DNA of 64,000 nucleotides, taken from the NCBI GenBank assembly GCA_003260075.1, contig QLIY01000479.1, forward strand, positions 11,700-75,699, given 5' to 3'. Source of the DNA: Phallusia mammillata (lineage: Eukaryota > Chordata > Ascidiacea > Phlebobranchia > Ascidiidae). The stretch's first letter is position 1. Each line of letters begins with the position of its first letter. Below the pieces are notes generated by a model. It searched no databases. It saw only the letters and a program-made list of their open reading frames with translations, and was not told where the DNA came from. Shown here one piece after another: positions 47,790-59,954 of the stretch. The position numbers and the translations under genes are program-made.

Positions 47790-48102
47790 CAGTGGTTCTC
47801 AACCTGTGGTTCGCTTACCACTAGTGTTACGACGGACGTTTTTAAGATGGTACACGGGTAGCTTTCTTTCGTACTTAATTAAATTCGGATCCAAAATTGT
47901 AACTTAACTGACCCAACTGATCATCTTTGGTTTGGGGCGAAGCTCGTGTTTTGGACATTCTTCTGAAATTGCTCAAAAATCTACTAGCCTGGTCAAGAAG
48001 AACAGGGCTATATCTTATGGTCTACCCACTTAAACCGCGTTTGGCTGGAACGCAGCGATAGAAAAATTCATCAGTTGGTACGTATAAGGTTGAGAACCAC
48101 TG
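47790..48102. mobile_element. hAT-like MITE, CAGTGGTTCTCAACC family
   Basis: Perfect 15-bp terminal inverted repeats: CAGTGGTTCTCAACC and GGTTGAGAACCACTG. 313 bp, noncoding. Flanking octamers match only partly. Confidence 0.85.
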
Positions 48103-48109
48103 ACTAACA

Positions 48110-49380
48110 CTAACGCAAACAATCAAATTTCTTCACCTCGAAATTTACTCAAAGTTCCTCTTGAAGTTTTGTTGACTACGAGACACTTGTTTGATGGAAA
48201 TTGTCGAATGGGTTAAAATATTTAGGTTCAGAGTAGTGTGTTTGCGCGAGACTCTTAAACGCTAGAAGTTTTAAAAACGCACAGGGTCAGGGAAAACTGT
48301 GCGGCCACCAGTAGGCAGTAAAGGGCTCTTGACAAAGTTTTGTTAGTTTTTCCATTCGGCGCTGAAGTGATGTGTTTTTTTCTTTTGGAGATTGTTTAAA
48401 ACTAAAGAAAAGCTAACTTTTTAAGTTCCACAAATGTAAAAATACGTTTATTAAACTAATTTTAAACCTTTTTTCCCGTTTTTCCTTTACATGAAGACTC
48501 ATTGTGACTTAAACGGGATTTTCCAACCAGACCTCGCTAACAGTGCTTGAAATAAATCCACTCAAGTCCACTTAATTCGTTTGAATTTTTATTGTTTTTG
48601 GCGCGACTTAGAGCGGATGAGAGCAATGCTTTGCGCTTTGCAGTCGCCGCCAAAAACAAATAATTAACGACGTTATGCAAAATAACAAAAATTGAAACTT
48701 TGAACGCCAAAAGAGCAAAATAAGAACGACATGAATGCAAAACATCTTGTCAATATTCAAGAAATTACGTTCAATTAATGATTAAAACCCGGACGAGAAC
48801 GATAACTTGCTTAAACTTGAAATTTACAGGCTCTTAAGTATCGAAGCTTCTGTATATTTCACATGTAATCCTGGTTTTAAACAGATATCCCAAGTATTTC
48901 TAGCACAGAAGAACGTTGTTTTCAAACTATCAGATTTCGAATTTAATGCCATAATACAGATATACCCTTCGCTATACTAATGACCCCAGAGATTTGAAAG
49001 AGCCGTAAGACATTAGAAATTTAACTTTGTTTATTGAGATGCAGAAAAGCGCTTTGTAGTTTTTAGACATGCTTTTGTGAGAATAATTGTTTTAAGTCGT
49101 TGCCGAACATGTTTTATTGAACCGAACATGTTTATAGCTTAATCAATATCCAACTCCCTGAAACGTTGTTCACATTGGTGTTTAGACTACAACAGGGATT
49201 GTGTTTCCACACACACAAAGTCTTCGGTAGTTTTGAATTTTGATTAAGTCACTTTTTCAATCATTGTCCATATTGTTCTCAAGCATTTAACCTTTAATAG
49301 CCACAGAGTTTAGTCAATTGATTTGGTTTTGGTTTCTATATCAGACTTAAATGTTTTATGTCTGCTGGGCTGATGCTAGA
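48110..49380. other. intergenic, nothing recognised
   Basis: AT-rich sequence; ORFs are short and unrecognised. Confidence 0.4.
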
Positions 49381-50260
49381 GCAGCTTCAGCCAATCAACA
49401 AACAGACAGACCGCAGCCGCATATGGAAACCCCCACAAATCGCATTACAACCGGTCTAGTCTGCCTTCAGACTTAATCAACCGCAAGCGTGGGTCACGTG
49501 TTGCGAGGATCAGAAGCGGATTGGTTATTCTATCACGCTCCGGTGATTTTACCGCTTCCGGCCGGGGCTACTGAAATTTAAGGCTGCGCAGAATTAAGCA
49601 CGAATTCCGAAATAACATAGTTTTCGATATAAAGCAAGGCTACTGTGGCAGTTTAGTCGGTTTTTGCTTAATACCCTGTTGTAAGTTAGACTCAATTTGC
49701 AAAACGGTTTAATTTTGTTGGCGCCTTTACACATTTGCCTTGTTAATTACACCTTTGGAAATGTTTTGCCGCAACGACAATATTAACGTTCATAATATTC
49801 TTGTGGAGAATCGCGGTATTTTACCAATATAATATAAAAAAAGTTGAATCTTTTGCGGAGCTGTCAAGAATCCATTATCGTTAGGGATGTGCTAATAGAC
49901 ATTGCATTGTTTCAACAACAAAATAGTTTAATATTTTCGTTCTGGATTCTGGCGCTTTAATCGTTTCGAAGTTTTGCTTGATCTACGGTGATAGTTTGGA
50001 CAAAAGACAAGTAATTCTGGGTCTCAGCCTCGAGATCGACCTTTTTTGTTCATTGAATTTCTGAATCAATGCCCTTGAACTAATCGTGGTCCTGCGGAAC
50101 TGCGATGCCAGATAGGGACCTAATCTCGTCAGGCCGTCACCGCGAGAGTCGGAAATGCTATTTAACACCGAGTGATTATGCTGTCGTGCAAGTGTCAGGC
50201 GGTTTGTGTAATGCACACGATAATTGAACGTTTAACACCAAGACCGGAGCTGATTAGGTG
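49380..50260. promoter_or_regulatory. CpG-richer islands, candidate regulatory elements
   Basis: Two patches (about 49380-49600 and 50020-50260) stand out in composition. They contain ATTGG/CCAAT motifs, an E-box GGTCACGTG and a GTGATTATG homeodomain-like site. A 77-codon minus ORF at 49983-50216 is unrecognised. Function is inferred from composition and position between two Irx genes. Confidence 0.3.
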
Positions 50261-50749
50261 AAGGGGGATAATTTCGGCGAAGACTCACTTATTCTCAGTC
50301 GTCTATTGCTTACGGCTCTTCTCAGGGGTCAAAAGGTGCTGTTTTTGTGAGTGTATGAAGGCTTAGGTAAAACGCACCGATTTTGGCTGTATAGGATTAC
50401 CTGTTGGGCATCTGTTTAAACCTCTAACGACCATTTAAACTTTAGATTTAACCAAATTGAATTCTGCTTTTAAATATTCGGTTATGGCATTATATTCTAG
50501 TGAAATGGGGTCATAGGGTAATCTTTTTGCGAAAATCGAAGTGTTAATTTATATTGGAGTAGTTTGTTTGCTTTTGCAGATACCGGTTTTAAAGCTGCTT
50601 TGTAAGTCGCTTGCAACATATGCTACTGCGGAAAGGCAAGACGTTGGTTTTTGACGCTAGGGGGGTTGTGCTGTTTAAAAATGCTTTGACATTGCGAAAA
50701 AATTACGTTACTTTTCGCCCAAAACAAGTTCCCGCGGAAATTAAACAAA

Positions 50750-51013
50750 TTACGGAAATATCATTCGGAATTCCCTAATACGGCACAACATACGCGATAC
50801 AGCTTCTGAAATAGTGCATTCAATCGAGTTAACAATTAACCGTTTGTGATAATGTCCGTCAAGTGGTCCCTTGTGGAACTCCCACTGAAGTCTCTTCCAT
50901 CGAGCTGAGAGAAAGGAGTCTCCCTGCCGCTGTGGATTTCTTGGTTTTACTTTAAGCTTTATCTTCACCTCGTTCCATGCTTTTGCATCGAGTCTTGTGC
51001 TTCGCATCGTCCA
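50750..51013 (-). CDS. candidate unassigned exon
   Basis: On the minus strand a strong acceptor (TTTTGTTTTTTCAG, ending at 51014) precedes an open frame of 87 codons starting WTMRSTRLDAKAWNEV and running to a stop at 50750. The composition is less AT-rich than the neighbours. No family recognised. In phase 1 the same acceptor would give a short 20-codon tail ending GEDKA, which could serve as a distant last exon of Irx gene 2, but nothing confirms this. May be chance. Confidence 0.25.
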   Translation of the reverse strand, partial: WTMRSTRLDAKAWNEVKIKLKVKPRNPQRQGDSFLSARWKRLQWEFHKGPLDGHYHKRLIVNSIECTISEAVSRMLCRIREFRMIFP

Positions 51014-51239
51014 CTGAAAAAACAAAAACAAAATTCGTTTAGACTTGGTTAAGCATTGAGAATCGACTGTCTCCATTGCTAAACTATGGCCTTTATTGAA
51101 TGACAACTATCAAAAAGTGCAATTGTTTTGTCCTGTTTGTGATGTCACATGCTGTCTTTGGATGATCGTTATGCGCAATTTTGCATAACTAGCTAAAATC
51201 CTGCAATCAACTTTCGTTTTTATGAAATACACATTTAGC

Positions 51240-51326
51240 CTTAAGGACCGCGAGCCCTCGAAATAATGGCAAAGGGACCGTTTTGAAAAAATATGAAAAA
51301 GTTTGGGAACCGCTGTTTTAGATCAA
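51240..51326. mobile_element. degraded hAT-like terminus
   Basis: Ends GTTTGGGAACCGCTG, resembling the right ends of nearby elements; the left end is not convincing. Confidence 0.3.
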
Positions 51327-51497
51327 TTCATTTCTGTACATTTTGCCAGGTTAACCTTTCAGTGAGTTTGGAAAATGTTAGCTACAAACTGCTTGAAATT
51401 AAAGCCTCCAATTTGTCATATTGCTAAAAGTGGGTGTTGGTTATTTTGTAAAACCATTTAAAATCAATTGTTTTTGTCGCCTTTGTAATGAAATATC

Positions 51498-52322
51498 TAC
51501 GAAATCGGGTATACAATAGTGACCAACTGTTTTATGTTGGGTAGTCAGTAGATTTTAAGCAGCAAACGTCTAATAGAAACCTAAGTCACCATAAGCAAAC
51601 AGGAAAAAACAGTCTACGTAAATATAGAAATCTATTGTTAGCATTTGGGACTTAAACTTCATTTTTCAGTCAAAACATAAAAACAACAAAATTACCAAAT
51701 AATCTAAGACGACCCATACTCCAGCTTCTTATAGTTAAGCTCACAATGCAAGTTGCTCAAATAGACTTTCTCTATATCAGAGTTCTACGAAGCGAGTGTT
51801 TATAACCGACTTCACGATCTTGTCGGCTATCTCGACCCTCTATTAGGGAATTAATAGTCACGTTGATGTCCCTGAATATTCACGAAACCCGATAATGAAA
51901 CATTCACAGACGAAAGCGCCCCCCCCCCTGCTTTTTATTAAAGCTGTTATTCAAGTCCGTGTCTTGTGTACCTAAGGGTATACAATAGTGACCAACTATT
52001 TTTTATATTGGGTAGTCAGTAGATTTTGAGCGGCAAACGTCTAAAAGTAACCTAAGTCAAACATTTTTCAGCCAAAACATAAAAAACAACAAAATCACCC
52101 AAAATCTAAGACGATCTATATACACCAGCTTCTTATGGTTAAGCTCACAATGCAAGTCGCACAAATAGACTTTCTCTATATCAGAGTTCTACGAAGCGAG
52201 TGTTTATAACCGACTTCACGATCTTGTCGGCAATCTCGGCCCTCTATTAGGGAATTAATAGTCACGTTGATGTCCCTGAATATTCGAGAATCCCGATAAT
52301 GAAACATTCACAGACGAAAGCG
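51498..52322. repeat. false duplication around C10 tract, with haplotype indel
   Basis: Sequence 51498-51918 recurs at about 51977-52322. The tract is 51919-51928 and is the first of C type. The second copy lacks about 75 bp present in the first. Confidence 0.8.
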
Positions 52323-52739
52323 ATTTTGTGGTTTGCCGATTACAGATTTAAACGCAGCAATTTTAACACCTTCGTCGGATTATGAAATAATCTAAACGGC
52401 CGCTTAAAACGTTTTGAGATTCGGATTTGTTTAAAATTACTTTTAGTTTTTAACAAATTTTAACTTGTTTGATCTGAAAGCAAATTAAAAGGTTATTTGT
52501 CAACAGAAATGAATAGTGTTTTCTTAACTGTTTTTTTACTAAATGCGTTTTTTTTTAACTTGGCTTATTTTTTGCAGGGTTGTACTTCCGGCCACTGCTC
52601 AAGTCACTTGAAGAAACGGAGGGTTGTCGTAGGTGAAAAGGTAATCACATTTAATTTTTTGTGGACGCGCCGCCAAACTGCCTGTACACAAGCTTCCGGG
52701 GCTTAGTTTATTTTGAGATATTTAAGTTCAACGCTAACC

Positions 52740-53140
52740 CAAAGAGTGCTGTGACCTCTACATCGCAAAGGTCACGCTGCACCCGGACACGAAACGATCA
52801 CAACTTCGGCGTAGACGAAACGCAATTCGCATTTTAGCGTCTACGAGAAGCAATTAAGGACAGGCAAGAGTGTTTTTCGCCACCGACAACTCGGCAATGT
52901 GCGGTCGTCTGTGAGGTGTGTGTCTGTAATTACCCGCTACCAAATAGCCGCAAAGACTGGCACTGGCAAGCTAACAGCCGTCGCAGCAAGTTTTCCGCGA
53001 CCTGTCGTGATTTTCACAGCCTGGCACTTTATTTTTGACCACTTTAAAGCCGCCGCTGCTTGCACGGGATTCGTAATTATCACCGCGAGGTTACTCGAGT
53101 TCAAATCGGTGACAACGAGAAAACAACAAACTTAAGGTTG
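52740..53140. promoter_or_regulatory. CpG-rich island with TAATTA sites
   Basis: Richer in CpG than surroundings, with CAATTAAGG, TGTAATTACC and CGTAATTATC homeodomain-type cores. A 78-codon ORF inside is unrecognised. Candidate enhancer in the inter-Irx desert. Confidence 0.3.
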
Positions 53141-53304
53141 CAAGTACTCACTACAGTTTAAGGCTAAAAAACGTTCGGTGTTTTCCGCGACTCCCCCCCC
53201 CCGCGAGGTTACTCGAGTTCAAATCGGTGACAACGAGAAAACAACAAACTCATGATTGCAACTTGTCACTACAGTTTAAGGCTAAAAAACGTTCGGTGTT
53301 TTCC
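53083..53304. repeat. false duplication around C10 tract
   Basis: Sequence 53083-53192 recurs at 53203-53304 with a few substitutions; tract 53193-53202. Confidence 0.85.
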
Positions 53305-53652
53305 TGATTTGAACAACACGCGGGAATTTACAACCAAGTCAGCACTTTGCCTGGTTTCCCACGTGACTGTTTGAGCCAATAGGAAAGCGGCAAACGTAAG
53401 TGCTTTGATCGGAATTGATTTGCAGTCGTTTCACACCGATTCACACTACAAATTCGGCGTCTATGGTGAACATGTTTGAGTAAGTGTGATTGTATTGAAT
53501 TTATTTCAAATGTGGAAAAGAGTTCCCAAGGAAGCAGGATCAGTCGATTTCTTAAAAAAATCTTTAAGAAAATATATTTCACTTATTGGCATCGTCAGTT
53601 TCTTATTCGTATAGAATCATAAGTATGCTGCCTGTCAGAGGGTCAGATACTG

Positions 53653-53843
53653 CCCAGTCTGCAGAACATGCCCCCCCCCCGCAAGACCAATTTCAGCAGG
53701 CACAAAGCAAGTAAAAGAGGTGAAGGCAGGCCAATTAAATGCCTTTGGTGCAAAATTTTCGCGTGGAAACCCCTAAACTTGGCGTGCAATAATTTTTTTT
53801 CAAAAAAAATCGCGCGTGCAGCTGCCACACTCTGCAGACTGGG
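53653..53843. repeat. inverted 12-bp ends around a C10 tract
   Basis: CCCAGTCTGCAG at 53653-53664 is the exact reverse complement of CTGCAGACTGGG at 53832-53843. The interior holds a Cys/Lys-rich open frame (53668-53862), CLWCKIFAWKP in part, which is unrecognised. Could be a small transposon or a misjoined inverted allele. Confidence 0.4.
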
Positions 53844-54046
53844 ATACTGCTCAATCCATTGATTCTATATTTAATTTATTGTCAGACAAGTTAAAGATTT
53901 CTTGCGAAAGAAAAAAACGCTTTGCCAAATTGATGTGCATAAGTTCACTTTACCACAGTTTCTTCATTTGTGTGAATAATTTTAGATTCTAGCTGCCTGC
54001 CTTTTAATATTGGGCCTTTATAAAAATAATTGATCCTATATGGGGC

Positions 54047-54316
54047 GAATTAAGTCCAGCTTTGCTGAAATCTGACCTAAAACCGCCTTAAGGTGACTTG
54101 CTTACAACCCTGGTTTGCGGAAAGACAGTCAGTATACATAAACTTATGTTGCAAAGCCCCGTCTAATTATGTCTCGCCCCCCCCCCTTAAGTCCAGCTTT
54201 GCTGAAATCTGACCTAAAACCGCCTTAAGGTGACCTGCTTTCAACCCTGGGTTGCGGAAAGACAGTCTGTATACATAAACTTATGTTGCAAAGCCCCGTC
54301 TAATTATGTCTCAACC
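54047..54316. repeat. false duplication around C10 tract
   Basis: About 130 bp at 54047-54176 recurs at 54187-54316; tract 54177-54186. Confidence 0.85.
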
Positions 54317-54319
54317 CTG

Positions 54320-55858
54320 ACTCTCGGCTCATGGGATAACATCTCAACACAAACATGCCCGGCTAGAGCGAGGATATTTGATAAGAAACATCGAAATAGC
54401 AATTTGCGACCCCCCTCTCACGATGGGTTCGGGCACTAATCGAAAATTTGGCAGTCATTAGACCAAAGTGCAAGCCGCGAATTATGATAGAAAACGGAGA
54501 TAGCTATCTGTTTCGGGGTGTGCGGCTTTCGCGGAATGTTGCAGGGCTAGTGCTGCCTTTACCACCACTGTAATGCCTTTAAACCAATGCTGCGGATCAA
54601 ATTTTCCCACAGGCAGTGGATTGTTATAAACTTATGACTTGTTTCTTTGTTTATTTATGGCAAAAACTTAATGCAAATTATTCGACATTCGCCTGAAGTT
54701 AAGCTTTACCAAATAAGGCTCTGTTCTCATGCAAGCTTGTGCAAGATTTCTTAAGCCAACGTTTTCTACACCGTTAATAGTTTTTGAACAAGTCACATAG
54801 ATGTTCTTGTAACGTTGTGCACGATCGTTAAGTCGCATGTAACAATAATACGTTTAACTTAATGTGTCCTAAACTATTTGTTTTGTATTGTGGTTCTGTC
54901 GCAAATGACTTACATTTTTGAAGCTTAATATTAATCTAAGCAAAACGAAGGCCCAAAAATGCCCAAGTAGATTTACTCTATTATTATTTCCACGACAGCA
55001 TGAAGTGTAATTCCACCTAGTTTTGCATTCAAGTGCTTTTTAGGGACAGTTTGAAACACTTTACAGACGGTCAAGACTAAATGCAATGGGTTTGTATAAG
55101 CTTTTAGATTACATCACAACTTGACACACCCACAGTGTATTACGAAACTCGTTCATTCCAATATTCTTACTTGCATAAGCACGTAGCCCACCAAAAACCA
55201 TGTCAATGCCACCAGTTACACCAACAACCAACCATACACCATTTCGGAACCAACAAAGCTAAGCGATTATTTTCCCTAATAAGGTTAAACAACCAGAAGG
55301 GGAATCACTATCAGAAGCACATCGGGGACCAATCACCAATTCTTGACCACATAACCCCAAAAATACCATCTGAAGCACTTGTTTTTGTATCAAACCGTTT
55401 TCGGAATTACAATTTAGAGCAGAGACCTATTTTAATCCACTAATCAACATTCAGAAACTATGTGGTCCTTTAATTTTGACAGCTTTACTCTTATCAAGCC
55501 GAGCCCAAAAATTTAATAAAAAGTCAATCTTGATCGAGTTGACAGACGATGTGTAACAGACCAAAAGAAAGCACGTTTTCTGGGGTTAATTATGCAATTG
55601 ATGATTCAGATTGATGATTCAGTAGCGAAAAAGTTTTAAAACAAAATATCAAATTGGTTTTTAAAACCCGATTAACCCGTAAACCGAAGTCACTGCGTGG
55701 TTGCAAAAACAAACGTTAGGTTTTTTGGGCGCCCCAACCTTGTATGATATCTGCTTTATGTAACAAAAATTAAAAAAAAAAGAAAATGTTCGCTCTGATT
55801 TAAAACGTTAAAAAAGGTTTATTCTGTGACTTTCAAGATTATGTAATTCTGCACATAG
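54320..55858. other. intergenic, no supported gene
   Basis: A 102-codon + ORF at 55135-55443 is His/Gln-rich, unrecognised and without splice context. Otherwise nothing seen. Confidence 0.4.
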
Positions 55859-56132
55859 CGTTGTTAATGCATTGCCACGTGGTCCGTTAAAATTTTACCA
55901 ACCAACAAAAGATTTTACTTGTTTTTGCATGCTATCAAATGTTCACCTTAACGTTTCCCACCTAAACCGACTTTACCAAAACGCCCCCCCCCCCTTGTTA
56001 ATGCATTGCCACGTGGTCCGTTAAAATTTTACCAACCAACAACAAAAGATTTTGTTTGTTTTTGCAAGGCGTATACTATAAACATTAGCTTGCTATCAAA
56101 TGTTCACCTTAACGTTTCCCACCTAAACCGAT
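55859..56132. repeat. false duplication around C11 tract, with indel
   Basis: Sequence 55859-55983 recurs at 55995-56132. The second copy has an extra stretch of about 25 bp. Tract 55984-55994. Confidence 0.8.
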
Positions 56133-56461
56133 TTAACGCGCGTTGTTGACTAATATTCTAAGGTTATTTTGTGAATGTTGGAAGAACAATAAACTGGTGC
56201 AGCCAGGCATAACATCAACTTTACAGTATAGCTCTCTCTAGTGGCTAATATGTTTTTTGTGAGAAGGTTTTGAAATCTTGCTTGGAAATTGAATGTTGTT
56301 GATACAGATAAAAGCGGGAAAAAGTGTCACTACCAAGACTCTAAATAAGACGTATAAATGTTACTACCAAGAAAAATTTCCTAGATGAACTATAGCACAC
56401 GTTTACCACTATGATATGTCAACAGCAATCCGGTATTTACCAATTATAAATAGATTCTGTT

Positions 56462-56520
56462 TTAATAAGATACTGAAGATGCCTATCACTTAGGTGAAAT
56501 ATATATGTCTAAATAAAACG
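56462..56520 (+). repeat. dispersed repeat, GGTGAAATATAT family
   Basis: AATAAGATACTGAAGATGCC followed by CACTTAGGTGAAATATATATG. Related copies at 12935 (+) and 62705-62757 (-). Confidence 0.55.
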
Positions 56521-56568
56521 GTGGTCGACTTCAGACATGTCAAAGTTTTCAGTGTGTTATTACATGCG

Positions 56569-56572
<4 letters not shown>

Positions 56573-56651
<79 letters not shown>
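56573..56651. repeat. 79-base poly-C tract
   Basis: No duplicated flanks seen; probable gap filler. Confidence 0.7.
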
Positions 56652-56819
56652 ACACAGTTTACCAATTATGGACTATTTTTTAAACAACAACCCACAACGT
56701 ACACAAACCAATTCAACGCATATTTTGACACATTTTACACAACAGCTAAAGTCCACAGCCGCCTTATGGAATGTCAAAGGTCGTATCGAGGTCACAACCA
56801 ATCATTGACCCCCGATAAT

Positions 56820-57060
56820 GCCGAAATTAACCGCTCCTAGCAGTAAAAGGCCAAATATCTCTTGTTAGCCCGTTTCCTATTGGATTCTAATGACCTTGTA
56901 ATTTGCTATTTAACACACACTTACTTTGGGGACGTTCCAATTTCCACGCTGGGGCTCTTTGACCCTGGCGACCCTGTAATTTGAAAATAAACTTTTGTGA
57001 GAATTACAATCACTCTGGCGCCGGCGTCTGCCCTCAGTGGGTTGCGTATTAGGGGCTTAC
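56820..57060. promoter_or_regulatory. candidate regulatory element
   Basis: CpG-richer, non-AT-rich patch (CCTATTGGATTC, CTTTGACCCTGGCGACC) without coding frame. Weak, composition-based call. Confidence 0.2.
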
Positions 57061-57228
57061 CCCTTTGTTGCACTAGGCAAGTGTTTGCCAGTGACATTTT
57101 TTTCTTTGCTAGTTTTTTTTATCTTAAGTATAACTGACTGTCGTAAACATTTAGTCTAAGTGGCGTTCTGTAACACAGCCTTTTTCAGTTTTTAAGACAT
57201 TTTACCAGTAGTAAAATAGAGGGTTAAC

Positions 57229-57330
57229 AAATTTGCCATTCAACTGGTATGATGCTAAACAAAATACTAGTTGTTTTTCAANTTGCCATTCAACTGGTAT
57301 GATGATAAACAAAATACTAGTTGTTTTTTC
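57229..57330. repeat. duplication around a single n
   Basis: About 50 bp at 57229-57281 recurs at 57283-57330 across an n at 57282, the same arrangement as the homopolymer joins. Confidence 0.8.
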
Positions 57331-57427
57331 AAAAACTTGTAGTTTTACTAACGTTTCGCCCACCAGAACGGCAGGTACAAGTTCTTGAAAAACAACTACT
57401 ATTTTGTTTATCATCACACCAGTTGAA
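57289..57427. mobile_element. fold-back element with 53-bp arms
   Basis: 57289-57341 is the near-perfect reverse complement of 57376-57427. The loop carries CTAACGTTTCGCCCACC, the same CGAAACGTT signature on the minus strand. Confidence 0.75.
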
Positions 57428-57759
57428 TGACACGTTTATTAAACATGCAACCTGGTGGACGAAACGCTTGTTCCAAATATAGGTTTAGTGGAAAGTTTAA
57501 AACTTGTTGCTTTATCTGACTATAGATTATGTTAATGTTGAAACTACAAACAAATTCCTGAATGTTGTGACAGATCTGGGTCAGATTTTATTGTAATTAG
57601 CCTAACACGTGTTTACATGATGTAAACTTCTCAGCAACGGTGATTTGTATCTTTCCTAAAACGTGCGAAGTGTAAACAACATACACAAACTTCAATGGGC
57701 GTCCTAAGCGTGTTAATGGTTGTAAAGTGCTTTAAGTTCGCTCTAAGTTACACCGCATC

Positions 57760-58080
57760 ATGCAAAGTTAACTTTAACGGGGCTGGCACGTTTCGGGCGT
57801 CGCTAAAATTAGCTTAAAATCTATTTGATAATCGCTGGTGGATCTGTAAACACCCTGCAAGCCCTGTGCCTCACATAAAGCACATCAAGAACGAGCGTGT
57901 CACTGTATCGGATGACCCGAAGCTTGTTTATCCGACGCTGGCAATTTATTTTCGGCACCCGGACCATCAGGCTTCTATTAGTGGGCTTCGCGGGGCGATG
58001 GTTGTTCGTGATTAGTGCCACGGCTCAAGTTTGATGCCTGACCTTGTCCTGACACTGCGATCATCCTTTTCCAGTGCGCT
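57760..58080. promoter_or_regulatory. CpG-rich island 3' of Irx gene 2 coding part
   Basis: CpG-dense patch with unrecognised ORFs on both strands. Candidate regulatory element or untranslated region. Confidence 0.25.
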
Positions 58081-58789
58081 TTCGTGGTTTTATCGCACCG
58101 CTCATGTGGTTTTTGAACTCGGCCAATCTAAAAATGGTGCGAAAAGCGACTTCGGCTGATTTTTTGGGACAAGCGGTTTATGCGGTTGGAACGATTTTAG
58201 TACATTTACCGTGTCAGCAGCGGTACGATTTACTGCGTCACAGCGTCTGTTGTGGTCAGACAGCTGGAAATAAATTGGATGCGTTTATAATTGCTTTTGA
58301 TTGGACGTTAATGGGAAAATGCTTGCTGGGTTATACATAGAGCCTGTATTTAAAAAAAAGTGCAAAAAGTTTTTTATGGCTAAACTTTCATTTATAAACG
58401 CAATTAGGCTGACTATATTAAACCATAGTCTGAAACAACTGTGGAAACGTATTTAGATCGGAACACTATACACGGACTTGAAAAGTAATTTAATCATAAA
58501 CATTACTGCCAAGGTGCTGGTGTATATAGAATACATCGTTCAGACGTTTCAACCTACACTGATGATGACAACAGAGATTGTCTATTTGGGCCGTTATTTT
58601 CACCATTAAGATCGAGTTTGTTAAACAAACTTAACTGGTTGAACTATTGTACAGAAAAGTCAGCCTAATTGCAAGAATGTTGAAGGTTTGTTTCGATCTT
58701 ATCCAAACTCTAATACAACTCGTCATATCAACGTGCAGTGTGAAACAACATAGGTAACAAAATCATCCTGCGTCAAAGCATCTACTCAC

Positions 58790-59314
58790 CCGTATAGACG
58801 TTCTGGTTGACTGACGGCGACAGTGACGTCATAATGTTGTGCTTAGCTGTGACGTCACCGAGGGAGGTTGGGTGGTGGGGGTTGATAGCGATGTGGGGCC
58901 GTAATTCAGTGTTTACCCCGTCCTGGGGGTAGTAGGGACTTGCGTACATCGAAGCTGGGCTCGCATTGGTAGCTTGGCCGTAATACGGAGCACCGGGGCC
59001 GCTTTGTCCCGGTCGGTGGGGGTGGAAGAGAGCTCTCGAATTGGGCGGACTGACCGTCGCCGAACTGGGTGACGTGGCAGCTTCGAGGGGAACCCCCGTG
59101 ACGTCAGCGTGCTGCGTGTAATTGTTCGTCGCTTGGAGACGGTCGGTGACGTCACGGTGAAAGTAGGGTCCTGCGGCCACTAGATGGGGCGGAGGGGGCA
59201 ATCGCTCTGCTTGTTGGTAATAGTCAGTGTTTGCGTTGTTGCGACCGTAGCTGGGAGCTTGATACGGCGACGTTGAGTCGATGGGTCGGACCCCGCTCGA
59301 CGGGTTGGGGCTGT

Positions 59315-59351
<37 letters not shown>

Positions 59352-59863
59352 GGATTTCACGACCCCTGGGTACGGGATACATCGCGTTGGGTAAGTAGTG
59401 TTCCGCCCCACGTTGGTAAGCCTCGGCCCCGCAAGCGTACTGACGCTGATATTCGGCTGAAGCTGGTGAACCGGTCACTATCTCATGCACCTCACCCCGC
59501 CCTTCGGATGACTCAGCGCCGCTAGCGGAATGTCCGATGCTGCACGACTCTGAACTCGGCGCCATGACATTCGGGTAACCGTGCTCGGACCAGGGTTGGT
59601 GACTCACCGGGTAGTGGTACTCGGGAGCCGGTCGAGCTCCTATCTGTTCCCCTTCTCGAACTAAACCGGGGCTCACAATAGGGGCATGTCTTCCCAAGCT
59701 TGGTGCCGGGAAGTTATCGGAGAACTGGGCATTTGCGTTGTAACCTGGCTGTTCTACATCTCTTCCGACGTCGAGTCGTTCCTGAGGGTGCATCGTGTAT
59801 CCCGGGCGCGCTTGTTCGTTTACAGGGGACCAAATAGCTCTGCTCCCAGCATCGGGGTGTCCG

Positions 59864-59954
<91 letters not shown>

